Of a DNA stretch of 5,185 nt, positions 1 to 4,995 are shown piece by piece (positions within the stretch are counted from its first letter, which is position 1; the number at the start of each line of letters is the position of its first letter). Position numbers and translations under genes: made by a program. The notes beneath the pieces are model-generated. The model searched no databases. It was not told the origin of the DNA and saw only the letters and a list, made by a program, of their open reading frames with translations. Source of the DNA: an archaeon (lineage in GTDB: Archaea > Halobacteriota > Syntropharchaeia > Alkanophagales > Methanospirareceae); NCBI GenBank assembly GCA_030019325.1, contig JASEFB010000106.1, forward strand, positions 1-5,185. The letters are read 5' to 3'.

Positions 1-1122
1 CCCTCTTCTCCATTCACCACCCCACCCCGTGGAATTCAAGGGGCCCCCGTGCTCGTGCATCTCTTTAACGTTTCTTATCACATCCTCACTCACGTCAAGG
101 GGCTTTCTCACACCCAAATAAAAGGTATCCTGCATCTCTCGTGCCGGGTGATCTTGCGGCACGAATAATGCATCGAAATTCCAAAACGCACTTTGAATAA
201 GTTCTCCTTTTATTTCCTCAAACCCCATCTCCGTAAAAATACGGCGCATCCGGTCCAAAATCCGCTGATAGGGATGTATCTTCGCCGGGAACTCCTCCTT
301 TGAGGGCAGATTCACATCGTATCGCTTGAATTTACGCCCTTTCCACGAGCCGGTTCTTATAAGCTCGGGTGTAAGCTGCGTTAGTTCCTCCTCAACTGAG
401 ATCCCGTGGGAAACAACTTCGTGTCCTGCTTCGGTAATCGCTATTTTCCACTCTCCGCGGGGGTCTTCCTCTAGCCACTTCCTTTTCCTGACCAAATCGT
501 CTACTGAAGGGTATTTTTCTGCTGAGGAGTATCTTAGTGATCTATCTTTGATCTCTGGAAATCGCTCGTTAAATCGGTATCTAAGTTCACTCTCTTCTAT
601 TTCTCTTTCAATCGGTATAATTCGCACTATTTCCTCGTGAACATCCACATTTGGATACCGATCTTTCGGAACTTCAGGAGGAAGCCAGGAAGTGTTTCCC
701 GTCGGAGTTAAAACTTTTCCATCCTCTTTCTCCTCAATTCTCGCGTAGCCCTTCCTCAGCAACCAAGTTGTTGAAATATTTACTTCCGCCGGGAACTCGT
801 TTCTAAAATCATCAAAAGAAACACTTTTCTTCTCTCTCAAGAAATCCAGTGCTCTTCGTTCTGGTAGCCCTTTCTCTTTATAATATTTTCCCTCCTCTGT
901 TAAGCGGTAATAAACCTTCTTTTCTTCCTTTATCTCACAGAGACCTTTCTGAGCGAGCATAAAAGCAGATTGCATCACGGCATCTTCGTTTATACCCGTT
1001 TTTTCAGATAAGTTTCTTGGATCCCACGTTCTGTCTTTTTCGCTATCCAGAGCCAGCAAAACTCTCTTTTCGTTTGATGTGAGGTCTGCATTCGCAGTCG
1101 CTTTCGCTTTTTGTTCTCCCAT
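1..1122 (-). CDS. pheS: Phenylalanyl-tRNA synthetase alpha subunit, archaeal type (partial, 3' end outside window)
   Basis: This gene encodes the catalytic alpha chain of the cytoplasmic (alpha-beta)2 PheRS, which attaches phenylalanine to tRNA-Phe. I translated the open minus-strand frame: 374 residues are present with no stop, and the family usually has about 480-510, so roughly the last quarter is off the left edge. Residues 1 to about 240 are helix-rich winged-helix-like segments (for example TPTGNTSWLPPE near 139-150), the tRNA-binding extension of archaeal and eukaryotic PheS. The class II catalytic core begins near 279 with PAKIHPYQRILDRMRRIF (motif 1 region), then SAFWNFDALFVPQDHPAREM (311-330) and GWGGEW (366-371), all typical of archaeal PheS. 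Motifs 2 and 3 lie outside. The start is ATG at 1122, with a weak GAAGG two bases upstream; an in-frame TGA at 1143-1141 limits extension, though a TTG at 1131 is possible. The gene is divergent from tyrS. pheT is not visible. Confidence 0.96.
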   Translation of the reverse strand, partial: MGEQKAKATANADLTSNEKRVLLALDSEKDRTWDPRNLSEKTGINEDAVMQSAFMLAQKGLCEIKEEKKVYYRLTEEGKYYKEKGLPERRALDFLREKKSVSFDDFRNEFPAEVNISTTWLLRKGYARIEEKEDGKVLTPTGNTSWLPPEVPKDRYPNVDVHEEIVRIIPIEREIEESELRYRFNERFPEIKDRSLRYSSAEKYPSVDDLVRKRKWLEEDPRGEWKIAITEAGHEVVSHGISVEEELTQLTPELIRTGSWKGRKFKRYDVNLPSKEEFPAKIHPYQRILDRMRRIFTEMGFEEIKGELIQSAFWNFDALFVPQDHPAREMQDTFYLGVRKPLDVSEDVIRNVKEMHEHGGPLNSTGWGGEWRRG

Positions 1123-1170
1123 TTCCTTCAAAAACCTGCGTCACACGCATCGCTTACGGGATTTCGGCAC

Positions 1171-1181
1171 GTATTTTAAAC
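1171..1181 (-). promoter_or_regulatory. Putative TATA box for pheS
   Basis: Read on the minus strand this is GTTTAAAATAC, preceded by a purine-rich AAAGAAAG that could be a TFB recognition element. It sits about 50 bases upstream of the pheS ATG. With normal archaeal spacing (start of transcription about 25 bases downstream), the leader would be roughly 25-30 bases. This is inferred from base composition and position only. Confidence 0.4.
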
Positions 1182-1193
1182 CTTTCTTTAACA

Positions 1194-1204
1194 CTATATA
1201 AAAA
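1194..1204 (+). promoter_or_regulatory. Putative TATA box for tyrS
   Basis: The sequence CTATATAAAAA is a good match to an archaeal TATA box and lies in the 173-base divergent gap between pheS and tyrS. It would place transcription start near 1225-1230, giving a leader of about 65-70 bases. A competing candidate, CTTTTTATCT at 1261-1270, would give an almost leaderless message. The region 1123-1295 otherwise holds only AT-rich promoter-like sequence; I see no strong hairpin or riboswitch in it. Confidence 0.35.
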
Positions 1205-1295
1205 CCTTCAATTTTGCATTCGAACTTTCGTTTCCAAAGAGAGGTTGAGAATAGAAATAACTTTTTATCTTCGATATTTATAAGCGTAAGAGGAA

Positions 1296-2291
1296 ATGAG
1301 GGGAATAAAAGACAGCGAATCACTGAAGATTTTGGAGAGGACCGTGGAGGAGATAATAACAGTAGAAGAATTAGACGCGGCTTTGTCCTCGATCTCAACG
1401 TCGGTAAGGACGCCACGGGCGTATGTAGGATTTGAGCCGAGTGGCAGCGTGCACATCGGTCATTTGCCTCTACTAAACACGCTGAGGCAACTGCAGCGTA
1501 TGGGCTTTCATATCATTATACTTCTCGCTGATATGCACGCGTATCTGAATGAGAAGGGAGATTTTGAGCAAATCAAGGAGACTGCGGAGTACAACAAGCG
1601 CTGTTTTGCCGCAGCGGGGTTAAGCAAAGAGACTGAGTTCATCCTTGGCTCGTCTTATCAAATGGATGAAGAATATATGATGGATGTATTACGGCTCGCG
1701 ACGATAACAACTGAAAGAAGAGCGAGAAGGAGCATGGATGAGCTCTCGCGTAGCAAGGAAGACCGAAAAGTATCCCAGATGATATACCCGTTGATGCAAG
1801 CGGTGGATATTGCATTCCTCGATATAGACGTGGCGGTAGGAGGGATAGACCAGCGGAAGATACACATGCTTGCGCGGGAACATCTCCCAAAACTGGGTTT
1901 TAAAGCCCCTATCTGTGTTCATACTCCGTTATTAATCGGCTTGGATGGCGAGAAGATGTCCTCGTCCAAAGGAAATTATATCGCGGTGGATGAGCCTGAA
2001 GAAAGCGTGGAACAGAAAATAATGAGTTCTTTTTGTCCCCCCCAAATCGTAGAAGGTAATCCGGTACTGCAGATATATAAGCACACGATATTTCCAAGTA
2101 AAAATACCGGAGAGCTGATAATAGAAAGGAGTGAAAGACACGGTGGAGACGCCCGTTATGATAACTATGATGAGTTCGAACTCGATTATGCACAGGGAAG
2201 TTTACATCCTTTAGATCTTAAGACTAATGCAGTGAGGCATCTCAATGAGGTGTTGGAACCCATTAGAAAGGGATCGCAGGTAGTTGTATAA
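1296..2291 (+). CDS. tyrS: Tyrosyl-tRNA synthetase, archaeal type
   Basis: This class I synthetase activates tyrosine with ATP and charges tRNA-Tyr in the cytoplasm. The 331-residue product is complete and close to the usual archaeal length (Methanocaldococcus jannaschii TyrRS has 306). Visible motifs are YVGFEPSG at 43-50, HIGH at 53-56, LLADMHAYLN at 76-85, ARRSM at 143-147, DVAVGGIDQRKIHMLAR at 178-194 and KMSSS at 220-224. Aligned by eye with the M. jannaschii enzyme, the tyrosine-binding residues are kept: Y43 (Y32), Y164 (Y151), Q168 (Q155), D171 (D158) and Q186 (Q173). The C-terminal HPLDLK at 304-309 carries D307, matching the residue that reads anticodon base G34. The ATG at 1296 is fixed closely by an in-frame TAA at 1287-1289; GAGG lies only two bases upstream of it. 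The gene is divergent from pheS and convergent with bud32. Confidence 0.97.
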   Translation: MRGIKDSESLKILERTVEEIITVEELDAALSSISTSVRTPRAYVGFEPSGSVHIGHLPLLNTLRQLQRMGFHIIILLADMHAYLNEKGDFEQIKETAEYNKRCFAAAGLSKETEFILGSSYQMDEEYMMDVLRLATITTERRARRSMDELSRSKEDRKVSQMIYPLMQAVDIAFLDIDVAVGGIDQRKIHMLAREHLPKLGFKAPICVHTPLLIGLDGEKMSSSKGNYIAVDEPEESVEQKIMSSFCPPQIVEGNPVLQIYKHTIFPSKNTGELIIERSERHGGDARYDNYDEFELDYAQGSLHPLDLKTNAVRHLNEVLEPIRKGSQVVV

Positions 2292-2298
2292 CTAACTG

Positions 2299-2892
2299 TT
2301 ATCTTTCCACATAGCGTCCCCTGCGTTCTATTTCCTCTGCTCTTTTGAGCACCTGCGATGCATCTGAAAAGGTACGCTTATAGCCCGTTATAAACGATTC
2401 TTTTAACTGTTCATGCGATTCGTGCGTGCCTTTAAGACTCTGGAAGAATACATGGACATCTACGCCGCGTGCTTCCGTGCTCGATTCGATGAAGGATAAC
2501 CCGAAATCGATAAAGTAGATACGGTTATCCTTTCCCACCATTATATTGGAGGTGGTCAAATCGCCATGAATGATCCCATTTTTGTGCAAGATGCCGACGA
2601 ACTCACCTATTCGTTCGCTTACATCCTCATCAATCACCTCTTTCGCGAGATTTCCGTCTACCCTCTCCATCACTAATTCGTATTCCTCGACATCAACGAT
2701 GATGGGTGTGGGCACGCCTTTTCTCCTCGCCTCTGAGATTATTTTCGCCTCGCTCTTCGTTCTCTCTTTTCTTATTCGCTCGTCTATCTCCCGTACCCTA
2801 TATCGCTTTTCTATTCTCCTCTTATACACGAGCTCGCCCTTTAGCTCGACTATCGCTTCAGCGCACTGAAACCGCTCGTTAGAAGATCGCAT
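2299..2892 (-). CDS. bud32: KEOPS complex serine/threonine kinase/ATPase Bud32 (stand-alone)
   Basis: Bud32 is the small kinase-fold ATPase of KEOPS, which with Kae1, Cgi121 and Pcc1 makes the t6A modification at position 37 of ANN-decoding tRNAs. From the ATG at 2892 the product has 197 residues, normal for a single-domain archaeal Bud32. Visible are VYKRR with K24 (ATP-binding lysine), the RTKSEAKI segment with E48, GVPTP at 59-63, HGDLTTSN at 109-116 (catalytic D111, N116), DFG at 129-131 (metal-binding D129), SLKGTHE near 152-158, and the C-terminal RGRYVER tail known in this family. ATG 2892 has CAGGT four bases upstream; a GTG at 2904 would add four residues but has no visible ribosome site. 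A TAA immediately upstream (2910-2908) rules out an in-frame Kae1 fusion here, although many euryarchaea carry Kae1-Bud32 as one protein. It ends 7 bases from the tyrS stop. Confidence 0.93.
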   Translation of the reverse strand: MRSSNERFQCAEAIVELKGELVYKRRIEKRYRVREIDERIRKERTKSEAKIISEARRKGVPTPIIVDVEEYELVMERVDGNLAKEVIDEDVSERIGEFVGILHKNGIIHGDLTTSNIMVGKDNRIYFIDFGLSFIESSTEARGVDVHVFFQSLKGTHESHEQLKESFITGYKRTFSDASQVLKRAEEIERRGRYVER

Positions 2893-2947
2893 TTTACCTG
2901 CCACAGTTTATAACTTTTTAGGGGGTTATACTAGAGAAGTTTCGCTC

Positions 2948-2959
2948 TTTTAAAATATT
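2948..2959. promoter_or_regulatory. Putative TATA element between bud32 and the small CxxC gene
   Basis: TTTTAAAATATT sits in the short divergent gap and is nearly symmetric, so it could serve either direction. For the plus-strand gene at 2999 it would give a start near 2978-2984 and a leader of about 15-20 bases with no Shine-Dalgarno. For bud32 it would give a leader of about 30-35 bases. A second minus-strand candidate, GTTATAAAC at 2917-2909, is closer to bud32. Both calls rest on composition and spacing only. Confidence 0.35.
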
Positions 2960-2998
2960 GGCAGTCAATCCAGTTTCCCGCAGAGTCAAGCATTTGAA

Positions 2999-3196
2999 AT
3001 GCGTGCTACAGAAACGGAAGGGTATTGTGAGAAATGTAAGCAGAAGGGCTTAGGTTTTTCATTCAATACATTAGATAGCCGCGGGGATTATGTAGGTAAA
3101 TCGGGGGCCTATTGGTGTCCTAAGTGTGGTGAGGGAATGGATCCAGAGGCATACGAAAATTTCGTAAAGAACGAGTTAATAACGCCAGAGATGTAG
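2999..3196 (+). CDS. Small two-knuckle zinc-ribbon-like protein, function unknown
   Basis: I do not recognise this 65-residue protein. It has two CxxC pairs, C10-E-K-C13 and C40-P-K-C43-G, separated by 26 residues, the usual arrangement of a four-cysteine zinc ribbon or, less likely, a rubredoxin-type iron site. Between them is a polar stretch rich in G and S, and the C-terminal 20 residues are acidic and probably helical. No membrane segment or signal peptide is visible. That it is real is supported by the paired cysteines, a TATA-like element about 45 bases upstream, a following hairpin with a T-rich tail, and the lack of any other gene in this gap. The ATG at 2999 is the only possible start: the frame upstream is open back to a TAA at 2951 but has no ATG, GTG or TTG. 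No Shine-Dalgarno is visible. It might be a nucleic-acid-binding or protein-binding zinc module; that is inference. Confidence 0.75.
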   Translation: MRATETEGYCEKCKQKGLGFSFNTLDSRGDYVGKSGAYWCPKCGEGMDPEAYENFVKNELITPEM

Positions 3197-3211
3197 CTCA
3201 CATGTGGAGCT
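3195..3211. repeat. Short inverted repeat at the end of the small CxxC gene
   Basis: AGCTC (3195-3199) and GAGCT (3207-3211) flank ACATGTG and overlap the TAG stop codon at 3194-3196. The stem has only five pairs and there is no T tract after it, so it may be an accessory 3'-end structure in front of the stronger hairpin at 3243, or chance. Confidence 0.3.
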
Positions 3212-3242
3212 CCTTCATCAGTCAGTTCGAGATGTCTTCAGA

Positions 3243-3273
3243 GGGCACGACATCCGTGCCCTATTTCTTCTTT
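3243..3273 (+). terminator. Hairpin plus T-rich tail, terminator for the plus-strand CxxC gene
   Basis: GGGCACG (3243-3249), loop ACATC, then CGTGCCC (3255-3261) forms a perfect seven-pair GC-rich stem, followed by TATTTCTTCTTTTTA. The T-rich run is on the plus strand, so the element suits the gene ending at 3196. It runs up to the stop codon of the convergent reductase gene (3276-3274). Read from the minus strand the stem is followed by CTGAAG and has no U tract, so it is less suited to ending the reductase message. Archaeal termination depends mainly on the U-rich tract; the hairpin may stabilise the 3' end. Confidence 0.65.
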
Positions 3274-4251
3274 TTAGGATTCTATTAAATAGTGATACGC
3301 ACTTAGAGCTGCTTTTGCCCCCTCTCCCGCAGCCACGATGATTTGTTTTTCAGGTACATTGGTTACGTCGCCCGCTGCAAATAATCCTGCAACATCCGTC
3401 TTACAGTCACAATCCACTACTATTTCATTTAATTCGTTAAGGGGCACCACATCCTTTGCAAATTCAACGTTAGGAGTGGCTCCGATCTCTACAAAAACAC
3501 CTCCAACATCGAGAACAACTTCCTTATCACCTTTTGTCTGCTTGATAACGATACGTTCTACTTTATCCTCCCCCTGTATCTCCTTGACCTCATAACCCGA
3601 CAAAAATTCAACCTTGCCCGATCTCTCGGCCTTCTCTATCAATATCGGATCTGCCTTTACTGAGACCTGAACTATGTTGTAGATTTTTCGTGCATAGGTA
3701 ATGAGCTCGTTTACAGCAGTGAGAGCGGGATTACCGCTACCGATTACCGCCACATCCATTCCACCAAAAAGGGGCGCATCACAGGTAGCACAATAACTTA
3801 CTCCTCTTCCTATCAATTCTTTCTCCCGCAGCACATTGAGGGACCGTGCACGTCTACCCGAAGCAATTATTACTGTTTTGCTCTTGAAATTCTTACCATG
3901 AGAAGTTAACACGGTGAAAACGTTGTCTTTCATGCTGAGCTTCGTGACCCCCTCACCAATCAATAACGCAATAGGAAACTGCCTGACTTGCTCCTCAAAT
4001 TTTCGCATCAACTCTGCTCCGGTTATATATTGGTATCCCATGTAGGTCTCTACACCCGGAGCGAGGAGTGTCTGCCCTCCAACATTTTTACTTATAACTA
4101 ACGTAGCGAGTTTCTTCCTGGCAGCATAAACCGCAGCTGTCATCCCTGCGGGACCGGCTCCAATAATAATCAAGTCATAGAGTTTAGCCTCCTCCACGGG
4201 CACCTCTTTAAGCTCCGCAGGTAGTATGAACTCCACTTTATTTTCCTTCAC
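3274..4251 (-). CDS. trxB: Thioredoxin reductase / AhpF-like FAD-dependent disulfide reductase with atypical nucleotide site
   Basis: This is a low-molecular-weight thioredoxin-reductase-type flavoenzyme of 325 residues (family about 310-330). It moves electrons from a reduced cofactor through FAD and a redox-active disulfide to a thioredoxin-like partner, here almost certainly the PDO encoded just upstream. The FAD-binding GAGPAG is at 31-36 and VGGQ at 57-60; the active CATC is at 154-157 (C154, C157); the second Rossmann motif is GSGNPA at 171-176; the second FAD motif FAAGDVT is at 291-297. The C-terminal third, with GVFVEIGATPN and KQIIVAAGEGAKA, resembles AhpF. The HRRxxFRA motif that binds the NADPH 2'-phosphate is absent; that segment reads VSVKADPILIEKA (197-209). 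The GTG start at 4251 overlaps the PDO stop (GTGA), with GAAGG seven bases upstream, which suggests translational coupling. Residues 1-24 form a short extension before the FAD domain. Confidence 0.92.
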   Translation of the reverse strand: MKENKVEFILPAELKEVPVEEAKLYDLIIIGAGPAGMTAAVYAARKKLATLVISKNVGGQTLLAPGVETYMGYQYITGAELMRKFEEQVRQFPIALLIGEGVTKLSMKDNVFTVLTSHGKNFKSKTVIIASGRRARSLNVLREKELIGRGVSYCATCDAPLFGGMDVAVIGSGNPALTAVNELITYARKIYNIVQVSVKADPILIEKAERSGKVEFLSGYEVKEIQGEDKVERIVIKQTKGDKEVVLDVGGVFVEIGATPNVEFAKDVVPLNELNEIVVDCDCKTDVAGLFAAGDVTNVPEKQIIVAAGEGAKAALSAYHYLIES

Positions 4252-4889
4252 CTTTCTGCCTTCATCACGTGCTTTAAAAATTCTGCTGCGGGCAAAGCTC
4301 CTGCAAATTCTATCGCTTCATTTATTATCACCTTAGGTACGACAAAGACATTATACTTAAGGTTTAAATGCGGGAATTCTGTCGCCTCTATCATATCTGA
4401 AGTGATTAAAGGGCTTTCCAATGCCATCTCATGCGCCATTTGAAACGCCATTGGACAATAAGGGCACGTAGGTGTGACGAATACCTGAATGTGGACTGGC
4501 TTGGTCAATGTTTTCAGTTGCTCTTTCGTCTCAGTCGAAAGGGTAGAACTCTTGGAAGAAACCATCATCATGGCATGGATGAGCGATGCAAATTCGTATC
4601 CCCCGGGTATACCATAAAATCTTATCCCATAATCTTTCTTTCCTTCAACTACCATTGCTGGTATCTTATCAACCTTGTAATACTCCGCCTTCTCCTTATC
4701 GCTCACAAAGTCTAAGACCTCAAGACTTACTTTATCTGAGATTGCAGATAGCTCTTCCATCAGTATCCTGTTGTCTTCACAGGTTGGGCATTCAAACTCC
4801 TGGGTGAAAACAACCAATTTTAACCCGTCTTTCAATCCTTTAAGAATATTTTCAACCTCTTGCCTCACTTTTTCGCTTAAAAGAGCCAT
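4248..4889 (-). CDS. Protein disulfide oxidoreductase, double thioredoxin fold (glutaredoxin-like)
   Basis: This encodes a cytoplasmic PDO of the hyperthermophile/archaeal glutaredoxin-like type, two tandem thioredoxin folds that exchange thiols and disulfides with client proteins. The 213-residue product is close to Pyrococcus furiosus PDO (about 226) and matches it by eye, for example FYGIPGGYEF (91-100) and VFVTPTCPYCPMA (136-148). The first unit has C34-P-T-C37 and cis-proline P77 (KIPA); the second has C142-P-Y-C145 and cis-proline P185 (VVPK). Both active sites are intact, unlike the N-terminal domain of AhpF, which keeps only one. The ATG at 4889 is chosen because a strong AAAGGAGGT lies eight bases upstream and PDO homology begins there; the frame is open to 5024, but that extension crosses the promoter. 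No signal peptide or membrane segment is seen. It is the first gene of the operon with the reductase, overlapping it by 4 bases. Confidence 0.94.
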   Translation of the reverse strand: MALLSEKVRQEVENILKGLKDGLKLVVFTQEFECPTCEDNRILMEELSAISDKVSLEVLDFVSDKEKAEYYKVDKIPAMVVEGKKDYGIRFYGIPGGYEFASLIHAMMMVSSKSSTLSTETKEQLKTLTKPVHIQVFVTPTCPYCPMAFQMAHEMALESPLITSDMIEATEFPHLNLKYNVFVVPKVIINEAIEFAGALPAAEFLKHVMKAER

Positions 4890-4897
4890 TTCGCTAT

Positions 4898-4906
4898 ACC
4901 TCCTTT
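4898..4906 (-). promoter_or_regulatory. Strong ribosome binding site of the PDO gene
   Basis: On the minus strand AAAGGAGGT ends eight bases before the ATG at 4889. It is the best Shine-Dalgarno match in the window and decides the PDO start against the 45-residue-longer open frame that begins at 5024. Confidence 0.85.
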
Positions 4907-4926
4907 CACCTCTTATCTCACACTTA

Positions 4927-4942
4927 CGCATGAATTTTTGCG
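4927..4942. repeat. Imperfect 16-base palindrome in the PDO leader/promoter
   Basis: CGCATGAATTTTTGCG pairs at six of eight positions with its own reverse complement (outer CGCA/TGCG, inner AA/TT). It lies between the TATA element at 4948-4959 and the PDO ribosome site, at about the expected PDO transcription start, where a repressor could act. It is short enough to occur by chance. Confidence 0.25.
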
Positions 4943-4947
4943 AATAA

Positions 4948-4959
4948 AAGTATAAATAG
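4948..4959. promoter_or_regulatory. Putative TATA box, probably plus strand, possibly bidirectional
   Basis: AAGTATAAATAG is a good archaeal TATA box for the plus-strand gene at 4996, predicting a start near 4978-4982 and a leader of about 15 bases. Read in the other direction, CTATTTATACTT could drive the PDO-reductase operon with a leader of about 35 bases that contains its ribosome site. The gap between the two genes (4890-4995) has no second TATA-like element as good as this one. Confidence 0.5.
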
Positions 4960-4995
4960 AGACAGGGAGAAAAAGAGTTGTGGGGAAAGGATAAC

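Noticed and set aside
326..640. Plus-strand open frame of 104 codons
   Set aside because: It is serine-rich and lies antisense to well-conserved pheS coding sequence; a shadow frame.
1141..1456. Several short open frames on both strands over the pheS/tyrS gap and the tyrS 5' end
   Set aside because: They overlap the promoter region and the conserved start of tyrS, have no recognisable motif, and are low-complexity in places (leucine/serine runs).
2570..2869. Plus-strand open frame of 99 codons antisense to bud32
   Set aside because: It is a serine/threonine-rich shadow of the Bud32 catalytic region with no ribosome site or domain.
3338..3595. Plus-strand open frame antisense to the reductase
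   Set aside because: A shadow frame opposite the conserved FAD-binding C-terminal region of the reductase; no independent support.
4431..4807. Two overlapping plus-strand open frames antisense to the PDO gene
   Set aside because: They are opposite well-conserved PDO sequence, overlap each other in different frames, and have no domain signature.
3274..4889. Calling the PDO-reductase pair a frameshifted ahpF
   Set aside because: The GTGA overlap with a suitable upstream GAAGG, both PDO CxxC sites intact and both proteins at normal stand-alone length indicate two real genes rather than one broken gene.
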